Shown here piece by piece: positions 36,874-47,769 of a DNA stretch of 64,000 nt. This DNA is from Kudoa neothunni (taxonomy: Eukaryota; Cnidaria), in contig OZ199838.1 in NCBI GenBank assembly GCA_964304625.1, positions 16,120,001 to 16,184,000 of the forward strand. The letters run 5' to 3'. Under the pieces are notes generated by a model. That model was given only the letters and a program-made list of their open reading frames with translations. It was not told the origin of the DNA and made no database searches. The position numbers and the translations under genes are program-made. Positions within the stretch are counted from its first letter, which is position 1. Each line of letters opens with the position of its first letter.

Positions 36874-38851
36874 TTAACGTTTTTTGTAGCATATTATTAT
36901 AATAATGAAAACAAATATTATCACGATGGGTACGACGATTGCTATCACCAAAAATTTTTTCGATTTGGTAGACGAATTTTTTGGGTTGGATTCGGTGGAA
37001 TTTGTAATATTTGGAGTAGTTGGAGTCTCATTTTGGTCTCCTTAGATTGAGTAATAAAATAGTATATATATAATGAAAAAACCTTCAATAAATTTAATAT
37101 ATGTTCGATTATTGGCATAATTTTGTACCCATGATGGTAATCTGTTCTAATATTATAATTTATAAATTATACGATATGATAATTATAAAGATACCTCGAT
37201 TCGAAAAAGGTAATCGATATCTTTTTTCAGTCCTTGCTCATAAATATATGCAATAAGAGAGTACACATATATCTTCGTCACTATATCCTAAATCTATTGA
37301 ACATGTATTAGTCCATATTTTATATACTTCCACATCGTAGGTGTTTGAAGTGATTTTTTTCTTTTATAGACGTGTTTATGTTGGAAAGGTCAGAGAATGA
37401 ATACAGAGCTAACGTTGGATCATCAATATAAAACTAAATACACATAATAAATGTATTTTATTTTGATATAAATAAAATAATATCTATGCCTTAAAATAGT
37501 TACTTCCCGTTTTTATAGAAAAATCAATTTTTTTAAACTCAATAGTTTGATCATTCCAAGGGTGAGTTTCATCGAGAATCAACGTTACACTTTCAATAAA
37601 TTCTAAGCAAGCCTCATAGTTGTAGGAAGCTACGAATTTTATTTGTCCCAAAAATTTGTTATAATCTTCCAATGTAGATATTAAATTAATATATTCTTCT
37701 GTTGATATGGAAATCGTTTCATCCTTGATAGAACAAGGGAATTTTAAAATAATTGATCCATCTCCCTGATCAACTTCAAATTTATTTTGCTATGAAATGA
37801 ATTAATTGAAAATTAAATGAATGGATTAAATTACAGTTATAAATTTGTAAATCAATCTAGGCAGAATATACTTGTAGCCGTTGGATTTCATATATTTACA
37901 CAATAAAGAATGTGACGTTGAATTGGCAGAGAAAACTACAATATCATTATTATCACCATCGTGGTTGTGTATTTCTGTTGGATATCCAATCATTAACAAA
38001 TCTGCATCCAATGATATATATCCAGCGTCGTTATATTGCTAATTTTTCAATACAATTATTGATATATTTTTATTTCATTTTAAAATTTAATTCCAAAAAT
38101 GTTAGTTATAAAAAAACATAATTTCGATTGATATTTGTTAAAATTATCAATTACCGTCGTCACATAGAATTTTCTATCACCCTAAACAAAGAATAAAAAA
38201 CCATTTTATATTTTTATTATGTGGATACTTCTCTTCTGTATATATTGACAATATTTGAATCCACATAATTAAGAATAATTTTATCATTAGTCGATAATTT
38301 GGAATAGGATATTTGTAGAAGTTTATTATCGAGAGTAACGTTGCGAACGTTGGTACCAAAATCCACCCAATTTAGATAATGCATATTTTTCATTCTATAA
38401 AATAATATTAATTTTTCTTTTAGCATTAATAGAATATTACGATGATGCAAAATTTTCATCAGAAATCACAACAGTTACGCTAGAGTTTTTGATCCGAACA
38501 CGTTTTTTTAATATTCCCAAACATTCGTCCTCAATAACAGTCGCGTTATAAGTGACATTATTTGAATCTTAATTGACTTTTAAATAATTAATGAATAAAT
38601 ATTTAATTACTAGGACAAGGAAATGTTACTGATTGATCACATTTGACTCCAAAAAACATAAAATGTTCATGTTCACAAACAAATGCTTTAATATTTATTT
38701 CTCCATCATCAACATAAATCAATATCTCCTATATATGTAATATATTATATTAATAAATTATATTTGTTGTTGCTTTTTTATATTCATCTTCTGAAGCGGA
38801 TATTACAATATATAAAGTAAATAAAACCAACTTCAAGAACCAATATACCAT
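36874..38851 (-). CDS. Gene 2 copy A: type I membrane glycoprotein with Ser/Thr/Asn stalk
   Basis: The start at 38851 gives a signal peptide (MVYWFLKLVLFTLYIVISAS). About eleven exons separated by 40-50 nt introns (two longer, about 65 and 120 nt) encode a ~490-residue protein: an ectodomain with paired Cys (VCEHEHFMFFGVKC, ATVIEDECLG), a region with LLMIGYPTEIHN, then ILKFPCSIKDE … NYEACLEF, a helical part (YIYEQGLKKDIDYLF), a stalk (NETPTTPNITNSTESNPKN) rich in N-glycosylation sequons, a membrane helix (FLVIAIVVPIVIIFVFIIII) and tail CYKKR; stop 36874-36876. Two introns begin with GC where copy B has GT (donors at 38773-38772 and 37489-37488), and an A-run near 37360 has one extra base relative to copy B. 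It faces gene 1 tail to tail. No family is recognised. Confidence 0.68.
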
Positions 38852-40922
38852 TTTACTAAACAATATTAAATATTACTATAAATCAAATCAAATCAAATAT
38901 GCGCACGACTATAAATCATGATTAGAAATTTTTTATTAATTGTATAAAAAAAATACTTAAAATATTTATTTTACGATTCAAATAAATGATTCTTTTTTAG
39001 AAATAAATTCGTTTCTTATTTAAAATTAGCGATTAAAAGTTACACCAGAATAATTCCAACCAAATCTAACCTAAATAATAATCTATAATATTACTTAACA
39101 AAAATTTAATATAATCTTGTATAATCAATAATTTAATTAAAATCTGTAAGATATTTTATTTTATAGGAAATCGTAAGAAAAATTTTTAATATCTAATACA
39201 ACATTGTACAGCCTTCCTCCAGATATCCATTAGTTATATTTATAAAAACAATAATTAAAGCATATATTTTATTATAATATTTATTGTTAATCATTATTTG
39301 GAGTTGTTATTAATTATTTTATCTATTAAAATATGCTAATTTATTAGGTATGTTTTAATTAATTTTCTCAAAATATATTATTAAGGAATTTATTTAGTTT
39401 TACTTATTATAAGTTAATTCATTGGATACCTATATATAAATCTGTCATTAAAATCGCTATTTAAGAATCTAATTCCAATTTTGGTAAAATTATTAAAAAA
39501 TGTGAAGAAAAAAGTATGATGATACTATAAATAATTAATAGATGTCTTATATGATGATAAACATAACTTAAATCTAAAAATTATGATAAATAATTTGGTT
39601 TGCAACATAAATAAAGTAATTTTTTTCATTTGTGTATTATTCCTGTGAGTTTTTGGTTTAGCCCAATTAGTGTCTCTCCCATATGTCTGTCTGATTTAAA
39701 AATTCGTTATTAAAGTTTAGAGGTGTCACCCATGAAAATTTCCTTGGGGATTTAAACCATATTCTTATTATCAAATCCTATTATTAATAATTAAAAAATT
39801 TCAATAGGTAAATAGATTTCGTCTATCCAAAAATATCGTTGGCATTGGGAGGCAAAATTTTGCTTCAAGGGTCAGGTAGCTCTAAAGTAAATTCAGGAAA
39901 GAATTAACGTTTGAAAACGTAAATAGCACAACAATTAAAATATGTGTTTAATTTAGATATTCTGAATAAACTGACCTTATGGTATTCCAAATTATTGGTA
40001 TTTAACATGAGTTCACAAAACGTTCGTGTGGCGAGGGAATGTGTCTATATATTAGAGATGGTATAAAAGTTAGTTTTTAATTTAAATATTTCAGTCTAAT
40101 TAAAATTGTTCTATAAATAGAAGGAAGAGTTTTCCTATTCCAAACTTTTCTTTACACCAAACATTCCTACCAATTGTTTGCTAAAGTTTCTGTTGGGATG
40201 TTTTTACCTTTAAATGAATTATTTTATGTTAATATAACAATGCTTATTAATTTATATTGATTAAATTTGGAGAAAACTTATGAGTCATTATCGTATTAAT
40301 CTCATTAAATCATTCACAGAAGTTCCCAAAAATTTACGTGTTCCCTCGGAAATTTAGGAAATACATCCGGAAATAATTAACTCAAAAAATCGTTATTTTA
40401 ATAATATTTAACACTTTTCGTACGAATGTAAATTGATTTAAACATGGATAAAAATTCCTCATCAATTTGTCCATGGGTGCTGTATGTAAAGTAAAAAAAA
40501 GTAATTAGTTCATAATAAATTACAGCGGCCACTTAAATTAACGATGCAAAAAAAATATTATCTGTTAGTTTAAATTAATACATTTAAATTTTTCAGAAAT
40601 GTTGACTCTTTCTAAAGTTATCCACAGCGTCATTATATTACTATAATATTAATATATGGTCGTATTATATTTGTAGGTATACATTCTTCCGCAAGCTCGT
40701 AAATTTATTTTTGTTAATAATTAAAAAAATGTTTAACAATTATAACGCATATAAATCTTAACTTTAACTAACATTATATAATTTTTAATAGGCGAAATAA
40801 ATAAAATTTATTTTTTCCACAGAAAGGTTTTTTCACATGTCATACTAAAATGTCTAAAAAATTAAATTACAGGTTATTTTTAGGAAAAATATAATTATGA
40901 TTTATTTTTGTCGAGATTTTAT
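38852..40922. other. 5' flank of gene 2 copy A and gene-free DNA
   Basis: The first 1.1 kb (to about 39960) matches the 5' flank of gene 2 copy B, so the promoter should be here. The remainder up to the piggyBac end has no match in the window and no recognised gene. Confidence 0.5.
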
Positions 40923-42318
40923 TTAACCCTCTAGGGGGCTAGGGGTCTTTAGACCACAAAACGATTTTAATTTGTCCATAGAATATTTAATAATTAACTG
41001 GGGTACATATAATTTCGTCAATTCTCCTAAATTATTTAAATAAATAGACTCATAAAATTATTGATGTGTAATATCGATTATTTCTTATCAAACGAAATTT
41101 TTATCCTCCAACGGGCTTTGGGGTAAAAAAGACCCCCGAATTTTTTTGATATAATGTATGTAGAAAATTGTTATAAGATAATTAGGAAATTTATAAAATA
41201 ATTTTTCCAATAAATGCTGAGAAATTCAGCAATTATTAATCAATATAATCCACAATAATCCGATTAAGTATGTAAATCGGAACATGTCGTAAACCGTCAT
41301 TTAAATGAATGCCTTAAAGTCAATATTTATTAGCTAAAAAAAACAAAATTAAGACATTACCCACATGTGCTAGTAATAAATAAACTTCTACAAAATAAGC
41401 TATAGATAATTTAAGCCTTAGGACCGTATATGAGAGTTAACAAGAAATATACACCAATTTTATCATTTGCTGCGCTCATTGAGATAATCATGGCACCGTC
41501 CGAGGATTTTAGCGATGAATATCAACGTTTAAGTAGCGACATTGATGAAACCGTTCTCGAATATTCTGGAGAATCCGATGATACATCAGATTGCGAACAT
41601 CCTGCGGATTCTACGACAAGCATAAGTGGAATACTTTGGACATTGAATAAGCCACCTCCATCAAAAATGCTGAAGGAGGATATTATGAATCCTCGTCCTG
41701 AGCTAACAGCTTATTACATACAAAGAGTCAAAAACATGTTGGACTGTTTTTTTATATTCTTCGTCAATGAAATTTGCCAGGAAATAATAAAGCAAACAAA
41801 CGTTCACGGGAAATTATACTTTCTGATTTATGGAATGATTTAGACGACGCTGACTCATGATGGTCATTTACAATATGTTGGATTTGACTCTATAAACACA
41901 TATTTAACGATTTCACAAAATTGAGACACAATTTTCTGAAAGAAATGACTGAGAGTTGTATAAACCTCTTTTTAAAATAAATTCCCAAATGAAAAAATGT
42001 TTAAAAAGATCTCATCCAACTTCTATGGAAACATGCAACTTTACAGGTTCAAATACTCAAAATGTGGAAGTTTTTATTGTCGCGCCCACTCGTCAAATAA
42101 ATGTCTAAATTGCTAGCTATTAAAATCCAAACTTATTTGGGAACCTTGGAAATATTTTATCTTTTATTTTTTACTAACATGTTATTTCTCAATGTTACAT
42201 AAGCAGAAGTTTCCCATATTTTCCTCATAAGTTTATACTAATTTTCTGCATGCATGAAATAAAAAAAAAACTTGGGCCTTTATTATCCCAAAGTCCGTTG
42301 GAGGGTACAAAACTGTCG
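40923..42318 (+). mobile_element. Internally deleted piggyBac element
   Basis: The left end is TTAACCCTCTAGGGGGCTAG (40923 on), with a second inverted copy of the motif inside (CCTCCAACGGGCTTTGGGG, about 41106). The right end, read inward on the other strand from about 42318, is ACCCTCCAACGGACTTTGGG. TTAA at the insertion point followed by CCC is the piggyBac signature. Inside lies only the N-terminal and perhaps a C-terminal scrap of transposase; the catalytic middle is missing. The first 290 bases closely match the element end at 63708, so they are one family, different from the piggyBac at 55.1-58.1 kb. Confidence 0.75.
41490..41843 (+). pseudogene. piggyBac transposase N-terminal remnant
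   Basis: The open frame starts with an acidic segment (MAPSEDFSDEYQRLSSDIDE) and continues to DIMNPRPELTAYYIQRVKN and DCFFIFFVNEICQEIIKQTN. The last part matches the conserved start of the DDE_Tnp_1_7 domain (x-P-G-x-x-x-x-A-x-x … F-x-L-F-F-x-x-E-x-x-x-x-I-V-x-x-T-N). The frame closes before the catalytic Asp residues; scattered downstream stretches such as LYKPLFKINSQMKK (about 41.96 kb) may be the far C-terminal part. Confidence 0.6.
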
Positions 42319-42793
42319 CTACTACTTTTATTTTTCAATTATATTGAAATATTCAGAGTTGAAATAATATAAAATTTCTTGTATCATGGTCTCTTTTGCG
42401 TTTTTATCATGGATACTTATGCTCTTCTTTGCATTGCTACATTGAACATATTCTAATTTGTATGATGACTACACATTAAACTTAGCTCATTCCAGGGTTA
42501 TATCTTAGAAAATACAAATCTTTGAATAAAAGTTGATTTAAAAAGGATATTTAAATTTGACAAAAAGATCGATCGATTATGATCGCAATGGTGAAAGCTA
42601 TATTTCAAATATTTGAACTAATTTTTGGTGACCAAACAACTAATTATTTTTTTCTCAAATGTATACAATTTAATTATATTAAATAGCTGCGTATCAGAAA
42701 ATGCCCCTTCGTGTGTTAGTTCGTGTCATGAGCGAACGAGGTTTTCTTCATAAGTATAAACACGAACGAAACCATTCGTGCTTTTCGTGTGCG

Positions 42794-44181
42794 ATGATGG
42801 TGGTAAAGTATGCGGTGTAATGGACGAGGGTCGAACCAATGACCCTCAAACCTAAAAGTGGCAAAACCTTATTGCTTGACTATGGACCATAGCGCTGGCG
42901 CACGATTAAGCGCTATTGTTAATATGAGGATACGCCACAGCGACACCTAAAAACGCCCTCTTGCGAATGTTTATCGAATTTCTTTTTTCACGATTTTCCA
43001 CGATAAAATAAAAGAATATGGAGAGATAAAATTTAGCTCAAAATAATAATTTCTAAATTTTAAGAATTTTTCATCCGAACGCTGTCGGATACACGTGTAA
43101 TCTCCACATTTTTTCAACAAACATTGAATTTTTTCGTTTCTCTCTTAGTTATTAACTCAATAATTATTTATTATCACTATTGATATATAACAGTTTTATA
43201 TGGACTAACTTTTATAATAAATTTATTGCGTGTTTCCCAAAATCGTCTCATTTTTCCTAATAAAAATACCTTATGAATTTTAAAAAAGAGATGCTAATGT
43301 CGTACAATTTTTTTTAGTTTATATTTTTTTTAATTTAATTTGTTTTTAGTAATTAAGAATTTATTCAATTTTTATTATTAAAATTCAGAAACCTATTTTT
43401 TAAAATGAAAATATACAACTGTTGTACCTCGTAGTCTGTGTGATATATTGAAAACAAAATAATAAGCAACATTTTTATTGTTTTTTAAGTTGTTGTATAT
43501 GTCAAAATTTAGTAACAACAAATTCGAACCAATATACGAATTGAGGATATTCCTATGTGTAAATTTAACACCTTAACTATGGCTATTATTTTGATCAGTA
43601 CACATATAATTGACTAAAATTAATAAATTTATAGAAATAACAATTCTTTGAATTTAATAACAATATTTTTACGTTTATCGAATATTATATTAAACACACA
43701 CGTAAGAATTCCTCTAATAAAGTAATAACTTCATATAATCAACTTTAAATTAGTTACCTATTGAAATTATACGTTTATCTAAAATATAGTTTTGATTTAT
43801 TTTTCGAAAACTCGTCAGTTCTAATAATATTAAGAAAATGCTTCTTAGAGAACGTGGTTGTCCTGGTTTTTAAACTATTCACAATTAAAACCAATAAAAA
43901 CATGTATAGATAAATCTGATATTGTAAAATTTATGTTCATATGCTAAAAAGTATGAACAATAACCAACTTTTGAGTGATTATAAAAACAAATTAGACAAC
44001 AATTCCATGTTTGTTGAAAAAAAGATGGAGATTACACGTGTATCCGACAGCGTTCGGATGAAAAATTCTTATAATTCAAAACTTATTATTTTAAGCTAAA
44101 TTTTATCTCTCCATATTCTTTTATTTTATTATGAACATGCACAAAAGGGCGTTTTTAGGTGCCGCATACTTTACCATTACC
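42794..44181. mobile_element. Merlin-like non-autonomous palindromic element
   Basis: Very long inverted repeats: 42943-43135 pairs with 44008-44165 (CACCTAAAAACGCCC … CATCCGAACGCTGTCGGATACACG … CAACAAACAT). The outermost part GGTAAAGTATGCGG is at 42802-42815 on the left and 44175-44162 on the right. On the left it is separated from the rest by about 127 foreign bases. The motif order CACCTAAAAAC – TGCG – AATAAAA – AAAGAATA is shared with the Merlin-type element at 1.05-2.43 kb. The 870 bases between the arms show no transposase, so this is a MITE-like deletion derivative. Confidence 0.72.
42816..42942 (-). repeat. tRNA-like SINE inserted in the Merlin left arm
   Basis: This stretch interrupts the left inverted repeat, which is continuous in the right arm. 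On the minus strand it carries a B-box-like sequence TGGTTCGACCCTC (about 42838-42826) preceded by a tRNA-like body with an A-box-like GCGCTATGGTCCATAG (about 42900-42885). It is richer in G+C than its surroundings. It differs in sequence from the tRNA-like segment at 10.7 kb. Confidence 0.5.
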
Positions 44182-44564
44182 AAAAAGATCTTAGATATGA
44201 AATTAATATCAAAATTTAAGCGAAGAAAAACATGAGACATTGAATATAAACAATTAAGATATTTACCTTGATTTATTGGAATTTTTGAGGTATGTTACCC
44301 CATATCATAATATCAATATTTTATTACAAAATAAAAATTAGATATCAGTGTTTTTTTCAAAGGTAATTAAATTGACTTACGAAACAGAGCCTCGTTATAT
44401 TAAGTTACGCTATAGTCAAATCTGTCTAAACATTTTTTAGAATGACAAAAATACTTTCAAAGTCTAATAATTAGAAGTGAATTTTTAAGTGGCTGAGTTA
44501 GGTTTGTTCAATTTGCTTTTGAGATAATGCAAAATAACACATAATAAAGAAGAGTGAATTAAAT

Positions 44565-46560
44565 TTACTCCGGAAGAGTCTTAGTTTGAATATTATTAGT
44601 ATGAACTACTAATTTTCTTAATGTGTTTTGTTCAAGTCTATATCTAGACTTGGATAAAATTTTTCCAGCGTATGAAAACACCCGTTCTGACATTGAGCTG
44701 GATGCTGGTCGGCTGTATACGTTAATTGCAGTTTTTTGAGATTTTCTTTCTTTGATTTTTCCCAATAAACGAGCGGATTTTCGTAGACTTGGTTGACTTT
44801 TTCTCGGATGTACAGTTGAATTTCTGATTGAAATTCTTGTGAGTCACTATCCAGCTCATAACATATTGAATGGTTTTTCAAAGATTCCAGGCTCTTTGGG
44901 ATTAATTCTAATTTTTTTCAATGTTTGTTACAAGCAATGATTTATCATCAAATTCTTTTTTTTAATGGATAATTTGGTTCAACTATGCCATAAAAAACGA
45001 CTCAACGTGGTTTATCACGAAATTTAATTATTTATTTCGCAGACTTCACTCAATAAATTTGAATTTATTAAAATTTGGGTGGAGAAAAGCCGCGATTTTA
45101 TGGTTGATATCAATACTTTGTGTGCATTTTTCGTCCAATAAACTTTCCAAAGACATACAATAATCGCCCATAAGAGTTTCATGTTGCATTTGAATCATTG
45201 CTTTGATACGATGAAATATAATAAAAACCTAACAATAATATAAAAAACGAAACTTAAACGAATTACAAAATGTGATAATGGTCTATTCACTTCCTCCTAC
45301 TGATCAAATAAATCGGAAAATATTTTGAAAAATTCAACTATAGCAACACATTCGTTCCTGTCCAATCCATCAAAGTATTTTTTAGCTGGATGATTTTCTA
45401 GCACACCCTCCAAACTATCGAAACACGCCACCAACGTCCTATATCGATCGCAGAGACCTCTCCATGGTCGCGTAGCTGAGCCCCATTGTATTTTCAATTA
45501 AAATACAATGGACTGTAAATCTGCCGTTTTTTGAACAGATCCGCACAGTTTGTCAACATTCACCCTTAGTATGGATAGACCGGATGTGCTGTTTGTACTG
45601 AGATCCCAAGTTACCCATAATAAACAAATCGAAATTAGATATTATAGCGAAAGTGAAATTTATTTATAAACTTAGTGATAAAAAATGTCATCAATAAAAA
45701 TTATTTAAATTTAGATTATAACAGTTTTATCTTGATTTACCAAACAGAATTATTATAGGAGATCAAGATAGCATATCGTTAATTACATCACTTTTACATT
45801 TATTTACTCACCTAAATTTTTACATCAATTTAATACATAAAATACCTTGGGATATAATAGTGTGAAGGCGGTGAGCAGCACATCTGGTTGTGTTGAACTC
45901 TCTTAGACCAGATAGATTGTTTTCTACGGAATCATAAACAATTCTTAGATCAGATTTGTTAAGTGAAAATTTACTACAAAATTCCGTGCAGATTTTATTT
46001 ATATTTTTTGCAATGTGTTTTACAGGATAATAGATCATGTCATTTTGGAAATGTTGAAGGGTGAAATTTTTAACAAATAACACTGATATATCAATGAATG
46101 AATTGATTTTGGCATTATCAGTTCAAATATCAACGGTTAGGCTCATACTCATTCATGATTATTTTATTAGCGCATTTTTTGGATAAAATCTTAAGCCTAG
46201 CACTAGGTTCATTGAACTTTCTGTCTAAGTAAAATGCGAAGTTTATCATCTCAATAAACGATGCACTTTCCGTTATTGTAAACGAAGAGATTGTTTCAAC
46301 TACACAATTAGTTATTTTAGTGCCAAACCTTACCTGAAATGATACGCTTAAATTAACAATAGAAGGAGGTGAAACAAATAATTCACTAATTTTTATATCT
46401 TTATTTGTTTGAGTATGTAACTTATTATGACTAATAAATTTCCTATTCCCCTAAGACGACTTATACGGAAATATTTTGTTGCACCTTGTGCAAACAATAA
46501 AATCAATTGAGGATGTTTTAACTCTCTCCACACTCAATTTGGACATAATGTAACTAAAAG
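44565..46560 (-). pseudogene. hAT transposase (BED-type), decayed
   Basis: Reading leftward: a possible BED-like finger (SIDFIVCTRCNKIFPYKSS, about 46.48 kb); a central part with NTTRCAAHRLHTIISQGI (about 45.87 kb), matching the C-A-A-H-x-L-x-L block of hAT transposases; a second part with GLDRNECVAIVEFFKIFSD (about 45.35 kb); and the C-terminal dimerisation domain RPASSSMSERVFSYAGKILS … SRYRLEQNTLRKLV (44.57-44.70 kb). The pieces lie in different frames with stops between. The S-S-x-x-x-E-R-x-F-S-x-A-G-x-I pattern is diagnostic. Confidence 0.75.
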
Positions 46561-46589
46561 AAGACATGAACACGAACGAAGGGGCACTG

Positions 46590-47489
46590 TCTGCTGAGTA
46601 TATTATTACGCGCGCGCGCGCAAAATAAAGTAAAATTGGACGTTACCAATTTCACACACATTTTTTCCGCAACCCCGATTAACGACTGTGCTTTCATTTA
46701 AAAATTATTTAACGGTTTTACCAAAGTTTGCTCATTTAATTATGCTATTTAATAAATAATTGAATAATTTTCTGTCATGTGCGCGCGAAAAAGTACATAA
46801 AACCAGTCACTGACTTTAGTATGTTTCCTCATCTTTTTTATCCGTGAGCTATATTTTTTCCAAAAAATACCAGGTGACCTAAGTAAATATTGATGATATT
46901 TAATCGAATGAAGCGGTGGAAATTTAAATTTGTTTATTATATTATATCAATCATTTAATATAATCAAGTTTTATAATTGAAATTTTATACTGTTAATATA
47001 ACATATATTTGCTGATCATTTTCCAGCTTTAATTTCTTGTTTTTAAACCAATGTTATTGAATTGTCAACTTATTTTGTATCAATTTTTCATTCTCTTTTT
47101 TTAATTATTTTCGTTAATCCCACATAATTTATATTTAAATATAAGTTTTGTATTGGTCGGTTTAATTATTAGTCAATTTTAAGAATTTAGTTTTATTGGT
47201 CCAATTGAATCGTTAAAAAGGTAAAATTACTAATGTTTGTGGACTTGCCGCCGCCCATATTCAATGCAATGAACGCAAAATATTTTATATTTATAATTTC
47301 TCATTATTAATAAAAATATGAATAAATTGTAACATGTTTTCTGACAAATTCAATAAATTTAAATGTAACAGAAATATCGGATTCTTTCGAATATAACTCG
47401 CCACTATCTAATGCCAATATTTTTCAATACTTCTGATGTGAAAAATAATTTAGCCAGATGATCGCTTGTTTTTTAATTATATAAAAAGT
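46590..47489. other. Gene-free stretch between hAT element and copy B
   Basis: Contains a CG run at about 46609-46621 and otherwise AT-rich sequence. No gene is recognised. Confidence 0.4.
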
Positions 47490-47769
47490 TAATATTAAAA
47501 TATTCAATATTTTGTTTAATATAAACTTAAAACAGAAAAAAATTATTTTGAAATACTTTTATTTTTAATTCATGTAATGTAAAAAAAATATTTTTAGATT
47601 AACTTAAAATAAATAATTTTTCTCACATATAATCTTATTAAATATGAATGGTTATTGATCGTTTATGTTGAATAAGTTTAATATAATGAAGATTTTTATG
47701 TAACAATCAACTAATCAGCTTAATTATTAGTTTTTGTTTATTTTATAACGAAGTTCTATAATCAGAAAA

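Larger units (their letters stand above)
27640..39960. repeat. Segmental duplication, copy A
   Basis: This block and 47490-63270 carry the same two genes in the same order and orientation, plus matching 5' flank (from about 27640/47490), the intergenic segment between the genes (partly) and 5' flank of gene 2 (to about 39960/63270). Identity varies along the block from complete to clearly diverged. Copy A has about 870 bases at 35022-35890 that copy B lacks; copy B has 4.4 kb at 54800-59207 in the same place. Confidence 0.9.
42694..46589 (-). mobile_element. hAT element, decayed, carrying nested insertions
   Basis: Both ends share an imperfect inverted repeat: left CAGAAAATGCCCCTTCGTGT (from 42695), right, read inward from 46589, CAGTGCCCCTTCGTTCGTGT. 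Subterminal copies of CACGAACGAA/TTCGTG motifs follow on the left, as in hAT elements. On the minus strand the interior has hAT transposase remnants. A Merlin-like palindromic element (42794-44181) sits inside the left part, and it in turn contains a tRNA-like insert. No clean target duplication is visible, so the left end may have been altered. Confidence 0.65.

Noticed and set aside
37912-38121. Plus-strand open frames at 37912-38121 and 61225-61434
   Set aside because: They are opposite gene 2 exons and an intron, and are present in both copies only through the duplication.
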